A stretch of 64,000 bases of DNA. Origin: Paenibacillus ehimensis NBRC 15659. Its GTDB lineage: Bacteria; Bacillota; Bacilli; Paenibacillales; NBRC-103111. Below the pieces are notes generated by a model. That model saw only the letters and a program-made list of their open reading frames with translations, did no database searches and was not told where the DNA came from. Shown piece by piece: positions 8,901 to 16,785 of the stretch (positions are counted from its first letter, which is position 1; each line of letters opens with the position of its first letter). The stretch is from assembly GCF_004000785.1 (NCBI RefSeq), contig NZ_BILX01000005.1, positions 124,001-188,000 on the forward strand, in the 5' to 3' direction. A program made the translations under genes and the position numbers.

Positions 8901-10655
8901 CTGCAGCCGTTCGGCGCACCGGTCCGCCTGCTCGCGATAGACGGGCGCGGATTCGTACAGCTCGGCGCCCATATAGATGTGCTGCGCCCCTTGTCCGGTA
9001 AACATAAAGGTCACGCCCGGCGCCGGTTCGCCGCCTCCCGCGGGCTCTTGAGCCCCCCGGCCGGACGGCGGCAGGTCCGCAAGCTTCGCTTTTAACCCGT
9101 CCGCGACCGTCATGGAATCGAGGCCGACCACCGCGAGCCGCCTAGCGAATGTTTCTCTGCCTGCGGCAAGCGTATAAGCCACATCGGATAAAGAAACGTC
9201 CCGATTCGCTTGCAAATAGCCGATCAACCGCTCCGTTTTCCGGCGCAGGGCCGTATCCGTTTTGGCAGACAAGACGATAACGTTCCAGCCTGTGGTTCCC
9301 CTCTCCGTACCCGGCCCGGTACCTGTCTCCGCATCGGCGAATGCGTCCCCTTCCTCCGGATGCCGTGCCGTTTCCGCCAAGGGCGCTTCCTCCAGCACGA
9401 CATGCGCATTCGTGCCGCCTATGCCGAACGAGCTTACCCCGGCCCGGCGGGGATGCCCGTCCGTCTTCCACTCCCTGAGCCGGTCGTTCACATAGAAAGG
9501 ACTGTTCGCAAAATCGATTTTCGGATTCGGCTCCGTATAATGCAAACTCGGCGGCAGCATTTTATTTTGCAGGCACAGCACCGTTTTGATCAGTCCGGCA
9601 ATGCCGGCGGCGCTGTCGAGATGGCCGATGTTCGTTTTGACCGATCCGATGGCGCAGTATTGCTTTCGGCCCGCAGCCTCGCGGTACGCCTCCGTCAAGG
9701 CGGCCACTTCGACGGGGTCGCCCAGCGCGGTGCCGGTGCCGTGAGCCTCGATATAGGTCATCGTGGCCGGGTCGATCTCCGAGACGGCCAGCGCTTCCCT
9801 GACGACCTCGGCTTGCCTCGCCACGCTCGGGGCGGTATACCCGACCTTCTGCGCCCCGTCGTTATTGACCGCCGAACCGCGGATCACGGCCAGAATCGTA
9901 TCCCCGTCCGACACGGCTTCCTCCAGCCGCTTCAGCAGGACGGCGCCGGCCCCGTTCCCGACCGCCGTCCCTTGGGACTTGGCGTCGAACGCGCGGCAGC
10001 GCCCGTCCGGCGACAGAATGCCCCCTTCCTGATAGTCGAAGCCGGCCTTTTGGTCCGCTTTGACCGACACGCCGCCGGCTATCGCCATATCGCACTCATA
10101 CGTGAGCAGCGCCTGACACGCCATGTGGACCGCCACCAAAGAGCTGGAGCAGGCCGTTTGCACCGCGACGCTCGGGCCGCTCAGGTTGAATTTGTACGAG
10201 ACGCGGGTGGCGAGAAAGTCCGGGTGGTTGCCGATGCCGATCTGGAACGGTCCGAACGATTCCGCAAGCTCGTCATGGCTGAGCACATGCTGGAGATAAT
10301 CCGAGTGGCCGCTTCCCGCATAGACTCCGACCCGCTCGGGGCACCTCGTCGGAGGATACCCTGCCGATTCCAAGGCTTCGTAGGCGCATTCCAGAAACAA
10401 CCGGTGCTGCGGGTCCGTCATTTCCGCTTCCCGCGGCGTCATCCCGAAGAAGACGGCATCGAAGTCGGCCGCTTCCTCCAGAATTCCCGCGGCATGGACC
10501 CGGTTCTTCTCCGGCTCCTTGAAGGAGGTAATCGATTCCTGCCCGTCTCGCAGATTGGTCCAAAACTGCTCCAAATCGCCGGCTCCCGGAAACCGCCCCG
10601 CCATCCCGATAATCGCAATTCCCCGCAGTTCCCCGCCTCTTGTAATCGCTTCCAT
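5916..10655 (-). CDS. Type I polyketide synthase, KS-AT-KR(inactive)-ACP
   Basis: A 1579-residue module that extends the chain by one ketide unit. The KS has TACSSS (Cys169), EAHGTGT and NIGHLDSAAG. The AT has GHSIGEY (Ser645) and HAYHS, which resembles malonyl-type ATs (HAFH) rather than methylmalonyl-type (YASH). The KR begins near 1187 with TGATSEIG in place of TGGxGxLG. Aligned with active KRs, its catalytic Ser is Arg1337, Tyr is Gln1350 and Asn is His1354, so reduction is not expected and a beta-keto group should remain. The ACP has LGGNSLL (Ser1507). The start at 10655 has AGGAGG 10 bases upstream; that ribosome site overlaps the end of the preceding NRPS gene. Confidence 0.95.
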   Translation of the reverse strand: MEAITRGGELRGIAIIGMAGRFPGAGDLEQFWTNLRDGQESITSFKEPEKNRVHAAGILEEAADFDAVFFGMTPREAEMTDPQHRLFLECAYEALESAGYPPTRCPERVGVYAGSGHSDYLQHVLSHDELAESFGPFQIGIGNHPDFLATRVSYKFNLSGPSVAVQTACSSSLVAVHMACQALLTYECDMAIAGGVSVKADQKAGFDYQEGGILSPDGRCRAFDAKSQGTAVGNGAGAVLLKRLEEAVSDGDTILAVIRGSAVNNDGAQKVGYTAPSVARQAEVVREALAVSEIDPATMTYIEAHGTGTALGDPVEVAALTEAYREAAGRKQYCAIGSVKTNIGHLDSAAGIAGLIKTVLCLQNKMLPPSLHYTEPNPKIDFANSPFYVNDRLREWKTDGHPRRAGVSSFGIGGTNAHVVLEEAPLAETARHPEEGDAFADAETGTGPGTERGTTGWNVIVLSAKTDTALRRKTERLIGYLQANRDVSLSDVAYTLAAGRETFARRLAVVGLDSMTVADGLKAKLADLPPSGRGAQEPAGGGEPAPGVTFMFTGQGAQHIYMGAELYESAPVYREQADRCAERLQPLLGLDLRNVLYPPPSQAEEAASLLRQTALTQPALFVLEYALAKQLEAWGVRPQAMIGHSIGEYVAACLAGVMAVDDALTAVAARGSLMQEMDRGAMLATALSEAEVRELLAAVSPELSVAAVNGPISCVVSGPFEAIERLEQALGRRNAVSKRLATSHAYHSAMMEPMLERFAGVMRGIALHAPQLPYVSNVTGTWITAGQATDPMYWVRHLRDTVRFADGIRLLAETGRAAFLEIGPGQSLTSLARQQVARSATSGALAVNTLPPAAAGKSAYASVLQALGELWSAGADIDCAAWHEGKTCRRVPLPTYPFERYRYYLEKKVRAVPADAGVAGGQERRADMADWFYAPVWKQTFLPPQPPGSGAEVPHKRTYLLFHDRHGLGEALSESLKRKGHDVVAVLEGSGFRQVEEDVFTVHPAQGRSYEELLHALAAQQRFPDAVLHLWNVVEPESEGEAVPVSIAQRYARAQQLGLYSLMHLAQAIGMQVTAKPTELIALTGSLQWVAHEQVRSPERATLLGALRIIPQEYAQIRTRAIDVSLADLASASFGRLTRQLLQEIEHGGEEFIVAYRGMQRFTQIYEAVKLPEAGPADAAFRDGGVYLVTGATSEIGLQLCEEIARTAKVSFVLIGDVSFPDADEWEHYLRHNGDSGDTFRIIKRIRALEQNGTPLFYASADLTDEAGLRDIVRQAERRFGAIHGVLFAQEPYGSGLIQLGDRGRSERVIAPQVLGLLALESLLRSHPLELMIVFSRTISFTGGVGLMDQCASHHFVDAFARWHAAAGGRTVSVNWGMWQDDVWVRKQTQLPADVKEHMLQMQAKFGITGAEGLEAIRRIAASGLSQAVVSTQSIHDAAGSGWVHTAGHTASDSRNSRADAVYPDGEPSQEPPQTEAEHKIAAIWETLFGIPGIGRRQSFFDLGGNSLLSIQLVARLRQAFHGDIPMDVIFQSPTIAELAESIAQTQVKPEELDEIERLLSEIENMPQDELMQLLSREG

Positions 10656-10662
10656 ATAATTT

Positions 10663-13600
10663 TTACCTCCTCTGCATTCTAAGCCGCTTCTGCCTTTCCA
10701 TTTCTTCCTTCCGCTGGAACGCCGTACGGTGAGTGCTTGTGCTTCTGCTGTCGCTTCCGTTTCCGGGCACATCCTCCCCTGCTGCTCCCCGGCTCCGGTT
10801 CAGGTGACTGGCTAGCGCACGAATCGTAGGGAACCGGAACAGGTCGACAACGGTCACAGAATCGTCCAGCTCTTCCCTGACGCGCTGATGAACGCGCAGC
10901 AGCCGGAAGGAGTCTCCGCCCAAGTCGAAAAAGTGATCCCGGACGCCCACCCGCGACAAGCCGAGCGCCTCCTTCCAGATCCGCGCCAGCACCTCTTCCG
11001 CTTGATTGAGCGGAGCCGCGCTTTCCATGGCGGCCGGCTCTTCGAGGCCGAGCTTGCTTAGAGCCGCCCGGTCCGCTTTGCCGCTCGGCGTCAGCGGCAG
11101 CCGGTCGACCACGCGGATGAAATGCGGCACCATAAACGCGGGAAGCCGCTCCTGCAAATAAGCGCGTAATTCCATTGTCTGCGGCTTGTCCGTCCCGCCC
11201 GCAGCCGGGACCGCGAAAGCAACCAGCCGCCGGCCGCTTCCGTCGTCATGAACGACCACCACGGCTTGCCGGACTCCCGGGTGCAGGCCGAGCACGGCTT
11301 CGATCTCACCCAGCTCGATACGGTGGCCGCGAATTTTCACCTGATGGTCGGCCCGCCCGATATATTCGAGACTTCCGTCCGGCAAATAGCGGGCCAAGTC
11401 TCCCGTTCGGTACAAGCGGACGGCTCCCGCCTCAGGCAGGCCAAGCTCCACCTCGACAAACCGCTCAGCCGTCAGCCCGGGACGGTTCCAATACCCGCGG
11501 GCCAGTCCCGTTCCACCGATATACATTTCGCCGGTGACGCCGACAGGAACCGGCTTCCGGTTCTCGTCCAGCACATATACCTTCGTATTGGCAATGGGCC
11601 GGCCGATATCCGGCGGCAGCCTGCCGCCGTCGAACGTGCTGTCGGTTGCCCATACCGTCGCTTCCGTCGGGCCGTAGGCGTTGATAAAGCGCCGCTTGAC
11701 GCTCCACGCGGCAGCGACTTCGGAAGGACAAGGCTCGCCCCCCGAGATCACCGTCTCCAATGTCCGCAAGGCGCCGGCGCTGTTCGGGACTTCTGACAGC
11801 ATCGCGAGTACGGAGGCCGGTAGCATGAGCACATTGACGGCTTTTTGGCCGATCAACTCGACCAGCGGCTTGCCCGGCAGCATCGCCTCGCGGGTGTCGG
11901 CCACCAGCGTCCCCCCGCTGCACAGCACGGGGAAAATTTCCGCCACGGAAGCGTCGAAGCTGGACGACGAAAACTGCAAGATCCTCGAACGGCCGGACAG
12001 TTCCAGCCTCTCCTTCATCACATGAATGAGGTTGCCGAGTCCCCGGTGCTCGATCATGACGCCCTTCGGCTGCCCGGTGGAGCCGGAGGTATAGATGATA
12101 TAAGCGAGATCGCCCTCCCCGGGGAAAGGCCAGTAAATATCTTGAAGCTCTTCAACCGCACCTCCCTGCGCTTCCTTCGGCTCGACAGGAATGACCTTAC
12201 CTATCCCGCCCGTGATGGCTTGTCCAATCTCCCCTTTCGTCATAAGGAATTGAGCCTGCGAATCGTTCAGCATATAAGCGATCCGTTCCGCCGGGTAATC
12301 CGGGTCGACCGGCAAGTACGCTCCGCCCGCGCGGAGAACCGCGATCATCGCAGCGATAAGCTCCGGTCCCTTGGGCAGCATCACCGCGACGATGGTTTCC
12401 GCCGCCACGCCTCTGTTCCGCAAGCCGTGCGCCAGCCGGCGCGTCCATTGTTCCAGCTCGCGATACGTCAAGCGTTCTTCCCTGAATTCGATGGCGACCG
12501 CGTCGGGCGTCCGCCGGACCTGCCCGGCGAATAGCTCGGCAAACGTGAGCTGTGGTCCAAAGTCCCGCTCCGTCCGATTGAAATCGGTCAAAACCCGCCT
12601 GGCCTCGGTCTCCGATAGAAGACGCAGGTCTGCCACAGTGCGTTCCGGACGGGACAGCGCATCGTCCAGCAGCTTCATATACCGCTCGCCATGCGCCGCG
12701 ATTTCGTCTTCGCCGAACAGCGCCCGCTGGTATTCGAAATCCAGCCGGTACGCGCCCGAATCCATATGATCCTTAACGTGAAAAAGCAACTCATCCGCGA
12801 TCGAGCCGCTGAAATGAATTTCACTTGCCACGCGGATCTCGTCGTCCTTGCGGAAATGCATCACTTGAAACTCCGTCCCGATATGATACAGCGGCCCAGC
12901 GTTCGGATGACGCTCTCTTGTTCGGGCCACGAGTTGGTTGTAGGGGTATTTTTGGTGGCGCAGCATGCGCCTATATTCTTTGGCAAGGGCTTGGCAATGA
13001 GATGTAAAAGCATGCTGCGGATCGACTTCGTAGCGCAGAGCAGCCGTACCCGCGAACATGCCGAAGGTGTGTTTGTCCCGGGGGCTCGTCCGATTCCCGG
13101 TTATACTGGCGAGGACAATATCTTTTTGGCCCGTCATCCAATACAAATAGGCGTAGAAAACGGCAAGAAAGAAAACCGAAGGCGTGACGCCCGACTCCCG
13201 GCAGAAGACATCGATGCGCTCCCTCCTGCTGCCTTCGATCGCAAGCCCGTAGCGGCCGCTTTCCATGCCTCCCGTCGGATTCCCGAGCCGGGCCAAAGAT
13301 ACCGGTTCCGGCAGCGTCCGGAACTTTTCGTCCCAATATTGGCGGTCCTGCGCATAACGGTCCGATTCCAGATACGCGCGCTCCCGGTCGATCGCTTCGA
13401 GATAGGAAGGCTTCTTTTGAACATCCCGTGCCTGCCCCCGGGCTAAGCACAAATACAGGTCAACGATGTCGGCCCCGGCCTGTACGAGGGCGGTACCGTC
13501 TCCAAGGATATGATGGCATTTGAGGTACAACCATAGTTCGGTTTCGGAAAGGCTGAGGAGAGCAAAATCATAGAGCCGGGAAGCTTCAAGCGGGTAAGGC

Positions 13601-13941
13601 TGTCTGGTTGCGGCGTCGATCCAAAGGCGTGCGGCCTGGTCCGGCGCCTGCTCGTTGCGGAAATCAAGCAGCGGAATATCAGGAGGATCCTCGGGGCTGA
13701 TATACTGTCGGGGCATGCCGGGATCGTCCGAAACTGAGGTGGTGATTGAGAGCCGGATGGAGTCGTTTTCCAAAATGAATTGGGCGATGGCTTTCTTCAA
13801 CAACTCGGGAGATACGCGCGTCAAAAATTTAACGGACAAACCAAAGTTCATGAAACCGGAATCGGGATGCATCTTTTGCATGAACCAGATCCGCTTCTGC
13901 GCTTGCGTCAGCGGAAACGTTCCTGAAGCCGTGGCGTTCAT
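10663..13941 (-). CDS. Non-ribosomal peptide synthetase, C-A-T, first module of the operon
   Basis: A 1092-residue synthetase at the head of the operon. It starts directly with a condensation domain (LTQAQKRIWF near residue 10, intact HHILGDG near 141). This opening resembles starter condensation domains that N-acylate the first residue; that role is inferred. The adenylation domain has IIYTSGSTGQPKG near 619 and NAYGPTEATVW. My reading of the specificity positions is D-A-A-S-I-G-A-V-W, with no confident substrate. The carrier has LGGDSFRLL (Ser near 1010). The last 30 residues are Arg/Lys-rich (MERQKRLRMQRR), consistent with a docking tail for the PKS 8 bases downstream. Confidence 0.95.
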   Translation of the reverse strand: MNATASGTFPLTQAQKRIWFMQKMHPDSGFMNFGLSVKFLTRVSPELLKKAIAQFILENDSIRLSITTSVSDDPGMPRQYISPEDPPDIPLLDFRNEQAPDQAARLWIDAATRQPYPLEASRLYDFALLSLSETELWLYLKCHHILGDGTALVQAGADIVDLYLCLARGQARDVQKKPSYLEAIDRERAYLESDRYAQDRQYWDEKFRTLPEPVSLARLGNPTGGMESGRYGLAIEGSRRERIDVFCRESGVTPSVFFLAVFYAYLYWMTGQKDIVLASITGNRTSPRDKHTFGMFAGTAALRYEVDPQHAFTSHCQALAKEYRRMLRHQKYPYNQLVARTRERHPNAGPLYHIGTEFQVMHFRKDDEIRVASEIHFSGSIADELLFHVKDHMDSGAYRLDFEYQRALFGEDEIAAHGERYMKLLDDALSRPERTVADLRLLSETEARRVLTDFNRTERDFGPQLTFAELFAGQVRRTPDAVAIEFREERLTYRELEQWTRRLAHGLRNRGVAAETIVAVMLPKGPELIAAMIAVLRAGGAYLPVDPDYPAERIAYMLNDSQAQFLMTKGEIGQAITGGIGKVIPVEPKEAQGGAVEELQDIYWPFPGEGDLAYIIYTSGSTGQPKGVMIEHRGLGNLIHVMKERLELSGRSRILQFSSSSFDASVAEIFPVLCSGGTLVADTREAMLPGKPLVELIGQKAVNVLMLPASVLAMLSEVPNSAGALRTLETVISGGEPCPSEVAAAWSVKRRFINAYGPTEATVWATDSTFDGGRLPPDIGRPIANTKVYVLDENRKPVPVGVTGEMYIGGTGLARGYWNRPGLTAERFVEVELGLPEAGAVRLYRTGDLARYLPDGSLEYIGRADHQVKIRGHRIELGEIEAVLGLHPGVRQAVVVVHDDGSGRRLVAFAVPAAGGTDKPQTMELRAYLQERLPAFMVPHFIRVVDRLPLTPSGKADRAALSKLGLEEPAAMESAAPLNQAEEVLARIWKEALGLSRVGVRDHFFDLGGDSFRLLRVHQRVREELDDSVTVVDLFRFPTIRALASHLNRSRGAAGEDVPGNGSDSRSTSTHRTAFQRKEEMERQKRLRMQRR

Positions 13942-13992
13942 TCCTCATCCTCCCTGTCTTCATTACCTCCATGTTCTCCGATGTTCGATTTC

Positions 13993-14001
13993 ATTGTAGC
14001 A
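13993..14001 (-). promoter_or_regulatory. Extended -10 promoter element for the NRPS-PKS operon
   Basis: On the minus strand the sequence reads TGCTACAAT, an extended -10 (TGN-TACAAT), about 50 bases before the ATG of the first NRPS gene. The -35 region is weak. The surroundings from 14000 to 14060 are AT-rich. Prediction from sequence only. Confidence 0.45.
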
Positions 14002-14184
14002 CGCTTGGAATTTATTTGCTATATATACCTAATATTGAATATAAACCATATTAATGAACAACTTTGCTGCGTAATCTTCTTCCTGTTCCCTTTGAGACAA
14101 ATGGAAAAAAGACCAACCAAAGCATGGCGGCCTATCCTTATAACATTCGCATATTTTCGATTGCTTCACCGTACTAATTTTTAA

Positions 14185-14352
14185 CCCGATTCAATAATTG
14201 GGGATCAACCTCCACATTCCAAGCATAATGTACCCTGCCAGTTTGTATCCCATGGCAGAGCCGCCACCGCAGGAGAAGCAGCTAAACATCTTTCAGCCAT
14301 TCTTTGGTACCAAGGCAAGATCTTTAAGGCTCCAATCCCATTCGGGTCTCAC
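14185..14352 (-). pseudogene. Relic of a phage-type DNA (cytosine-5) methyltransferase, N-terminal part
   Basis: The minus strand from a GTG at 14352 reads VRPEWDWSLKDLA, then an in-frame TGA, then KMFSCFSCGGGSAMGYKLAGY. A shift of frame then gives NVEVDPQLLNR before the similarity fades. The FSCFSCGGG-MGYKLAGY block followed by VEVDP is the SAM-binding start of phage-encoded cytosine methylases. A stop, a frameshift and loss of the rest of the protein show it is dead. The GTG overlaps the stop of the ParB-like relic, as expected for neighbours in a prophage operon. Confidence 0.62.
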
Positions 14353-14532
14353 GGTGCATCCCCACCTGCAGAATCGAACAAGCCGCAGCGCGGGCATTTG
14401 CAGCTAAAGCGATCCTCGTCGAATTCGGCCATATCCAGCTCGCGTTCTCGAAATTCCCGAGCTTATCCTCCGGCAGCGCGGGTTGTATGCGGCAGGGTGG
14501 ATCAGTTCTATCGGTATCGTCCTGATGTCCAT
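14349..14532 (-). pseudogene. Relic of a phage ParB-N/DNA-methylase protein, ends joined by an internal deletion
   Basis: The start reads MDIRTIPIELIHPAAYNPR, the N-terminus of ParB-like proteins of phage methylase operons. It is followed at once, in shifted frames, by LPEDKLGNFE and ELDMAEFDEDRFSCKCPRCG, which resembles the zinc-finger C-terminus of the same family. The middle, which should be several hundred residues, is missing. This reading rests on remembered family motifs. Confidence 0.6.
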
Positions 14533-14570
14533 CTCGATCCCCCGTTGTGTTGAGTTGGTTTTCCGTACAA

Positions 14571-14600
14571 AATGAAAAAGCACCCCGGTTGGAGTGCTTA
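14571..14600 (-). terminator. Intrinsic terminator of the small secreted protein gene
   Basis: The minus strand folds AAGCACTCC-AACC-GGGGTGCTT with one mismatch, followed by a run of T, 18 bases past the stop codon of the gene at 14618. Confidence 0.75.
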
Positions 14601-14617
14601 AATCTTTCCTTAAATTA

Positions 14618-14959
14618 TTATTCACAAGTAACGTTATAATATTTAACTGTTTTTCCATCCTTTAGCTGAACCATCAAAGCTGTCCCTTCTTCTTCACCTG
14701 TAATATAAAACTTGCCGTTCTTCTTAGAGATCGAAGCACAAGCACTAGCTTCCGGGTCAGTTGCGGCAATATCATAATCGTAACCTTTTGCCGAGTACAA
14801 TTCCTTTGTCTTGCCAACTTTTATAGTATACGGATCGGTGGGGATTTTTTTCTGGACGACATTATTTGACTGCGCTGCCGCTTGGGTGGCTGCTCCTTGA
14901 AAGCCTAATAATAGAGGGATAGCTAATACGGAAGCCACAACAAGATTTTTTACTTTCAT
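14618..14959 (-). CDS. Small secreted protein, Big2-like, function unknown
   Basis: A 113-residue protein with a clear signal peptide: a Lys-rich start, then VVASVLAIPLLLGF and an AAA-rich cleavage region near residue 30. The mature part has TIKVGKTKELYS and a closing stretch with GTALMVQLKDGKTVKYYNV, resembling one bacterial Ig-like (Big2) fold, and ends in a Cys. The ATG at 14959 lies 9 bases after AGGAGG; the in-frame ATG at 14965 is too close to it. It has its own terminator. It is intact although surrounded by broken genes, so it may be a recent or selected arrival. Confidence 0.72.
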   Translation of the reverse strand: MKVKNLVVASVLAIPLLLGFQGAATQAAAQSNNVVQKKIPTDPYTIKVGKTKELYSAKGYDYDIAATDPEASACASISKKNGKFYITGEEEGTALMVQLKDGKTVKYYNVTCE

Positions 14960-14995
14960 AATCATAAACCTCCTATAATTTATGTTTCATGCATA

Positions 14996-15225
14996 TCATA
15001 CCTTTGTTGTTATTATTTGAGTGTATTTGGTATTAACCCGCAGAAAAACGGCATTATCTGGTGCAAAAATTGTCGCATGCCATGTAACTTCTTGTCGTTT
15101 GGCAATCTCTTTTTGATATACCCGTATTGAAATTTCGCATAGTGAAGCCATGAAAATCCGGCTTTGAAGCTTGTAACGATACATATCCATAGGTTAAATT
15201 GCTCTTCTGTATAAGCATCATCCAC
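14996..15225 (-). pseudogene. Possible small gene with a frameshift, unrecognised
   Basis: A GTG at 15225 has an ideal GGGGAGG 7 bases upstream and begins VDDAYTEEQFN. Protein-like sequence then continues in another frame as YRYKLQSRIFMASL and later AKRQEVTWHATIFAPDNAVF, ending at 14996. Either a small gene is frameshifted or only the first frame (70 residues, to 15013) is used. I recognise no family. Confidence 0.3.
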
Positions 15226-15271
15226 TCTGGCGCCTCCCCTGCCATCTTATGTATGAATGATCGCCCGGCAC

Positions 15272-15299
15272 AAAAAAGAGCCGCCTGCGGCGACTCTTC
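15272..15299 (-). terminator. Orphan intrinsic terminator in the gene graveyard
   Basis: The minus strand folds AAGAGTCGCC-GCAG-GCGGCTCTT with one mismatch, followed by TTTTTT. No intact minus-strand gene ends before it. From 15300 to 15516 I see no supported gene, so the terminator probably belonged to a lost one. Confidence 0.6.
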
Positions 15300-15516
15300 T
15301 GCACGTATCCATCTTTGGTTCACTATCATCACGCCACGCCTTTCTGCAAATTTTCGGCCTTAGATCGGCCATGAACGGCCACAGCAGAACGGACATGTCT
15401 TATTCTTTCAGGACGATAAGGCCAAGCATTGCTAACCGGTCGATGGCTAACATCTGTATCCGCCGGCAATGACGATCGCTGTAACCCAGTTCAATAAGTT
15501 TTTGCCGGACTAACCG

Positions 15517-15800
15517 TTAGCTCATCTTGTCCAAGCATTTCCATAGAACTTCGGAGAGGTCCTGCGTATCCACCTTGGAGCGAATGGAAGCTCGCGTCAC
15601 GCAAGTCTTGTCTACCCTAGACCAATCCAGCAGATAACCGCATTCCCGGCGAGCTGACGGATAAATTCTCTTTGCGCACGGCCATTGCCTTCCCGGAACC
15701 CTTCTCGCTGCCCGCTCTCCGAACGCCCGCCAGCTGCTCCGCTTTCCATCCTCCCCCTCTTGTATCTCCGCGTATAAATATGTCAATATCAATGGTAGCC
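15517..15800 (-). pseudogene. Relic of a Fic-domain protein
   Basis: On the minus strand one frame reads FREGNGRAQREFIRQLAGNA, with Phe at 15698. This is the Fic catalytic loop HPFxxGNGR with the His-Pro replaced. A frame change then gives GYLLDWSRVDKT, the sequence expected after the loop in Fic proteins. The loss of the catalytic His, the frameshift and the missing N-terminus mark it as dead. Active Fic proteins transfer AMP to target proteins and are often toxins of mobile DNA. Confidence 0.6.
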
Positions 15801-15882
15801 AATGACCCGGAACCCGGGATCAGCGTCCGCTGACGGCGGTTTTTGCAACAGAAACTTTGACGGGAAGAAGGGCTGCGCCTTT

Positions 15883-16686
15883 ATGCATTTTCAACAACTT
15901 ACCGCAATGATTCCGGTATTCGAGACCGTCGAATCCGGCACGGCTTCCCGGCTCATCGATTGCGGTCCGGACATCCACCTGGTCATCATTGTCCTCTGCG
16001 GGCACGTTACTTTATCAGCCCAAGGCCAGGAGCCGGTCGTCGTCACGCAGGGCTTCGCCTGCCATCCGGCGCACGGCCCTTTCGACCTCCAGGTGCCGAA
16101 GACAAAGGAGGCCGAGTACGCCGTGGTCACCTACCGCGTATACCCGGAGAACAGCGCTTGGACGCTGCACGGCACGCTTCGCACGCACAGCGAAGTGAAG
16201 ATCAAATACATGCTGGACGAGCTCATCCGCACCGCCGAGGAGATCCGCACCGACTCCGAAGACGAGGAAGCCGTGCAGCGGTTCAGAAAGCGTCTCATTC
16301 TGGAGCGGATCTTGTTTATCTTTCTGTACGAAACGCACATGAGACAAGAGGAGCCGTCATCCGACCTCGCCATCAAGGAATCCCTCTCCTATATCAACGA
16401 GCACTATATGCTGAAGCTTACCCTCCCGATGCTCGCCCAGCGGGCCGGAATGAGCGAAGGACATTACACGGTGCTGTTCAAAAAGCATACCGGAACGACA
16501 ATGACCCACTATTTGCGCCGTCTCCGCATCCGGAAGGCGCAGCAGATGTTTCTGCAAACCCGTCTGCCCGCCAAAGAAATCGCGCAGCGGGTCGGCTTCG
16601 CGGACTATTTTCATTTCAGCCGTATTTTCAAGCAGGAAGTGGGCTGTTCCCCGACGGCCTTTCAACGAAACCGGTCAGAAATCTAA
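15883..16686 (+). CDS. AraC-family regulator of siderophore uptake
   Basis: A 267-residue regulator. The N-terminal half looks like a cupin-type ligand domain; the C-terminal hundred residues carry two helix-turn-helix units (LTLPMLAQRAGMSEGHYTVLF and AKEIAQRVGFADYFHFSRIF). The ATG at 15883 (MHFQQLT) is chosen because homology-like sequence begins there. It lies 99 bases before a siderophore importer on the same strand, an arrangement like Btr-feuABC of Bacillus. I infer that it activates the importer when ferric siderophore is bound. Confidence 0.88.
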   Translation: MHFQQLTAMIPVFETVESGTASRLIDCGPDIHLVIIVLCGHVTLSAQGQEPVVVTQGFACHPAHGPFDLQVPKTKEAEYAVVTYRVYPENSAWTLHGTLRTHSEVKIKYMLDELIRTAEEIRTDSEDEEAVQRFRKRLILERILFIFLYETHMRQEEPSSDLAIKESLSYINEHYMLKLTLPMLAQRAGMSEGHYTVLFKKHTGTTMTHYLRRLRIRKAQQMFLQTRLPAKEIAQRVGFADYFHFSRIFKQEVGCSPTAFQRNRSEI

Positions 16687-16741
16687 AAATATAACATGCT
16701 TCATCATAAAATTGGACATGGCCTAAGAACGAAGATGCGAC

Positions 16742-16770
16742 TACAATAAGTGAGAATAATTATCATTATC
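16742..16770 (+). promoter_or_regulatory. Fur box with overlapping -10 element
   Basis: GAGAATAATTATCATTATC at 16752-16770 matches the classical 19-base Fur box (GATAATGATAATCATTATC) at most positions. It follows a TACAAT -10-like hexamer at 16742-16747 and lies just before the ribosome site of the siderophore-binding lipoprotein. Iron repression is expected. Confidence 0.8.
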
Positions 16771-16785
16771 ATGGGGGATAGCAAC

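Noticed and set aside
10663-13941. Naming the amino acids selected by the two adenylation domains
   Set aside because: The pocket residues I read (D-A-A-S-I-G-A-V-W and D-A-L-S-G-G-L-I-F) match no code I can name with confidence.
15054-15332. A 92-residue minus-strand frame
   Set aside because: It runs straight through the hairpin and T-run terminator at 15272-15299 and has no ribosome site; parts may be relics only.
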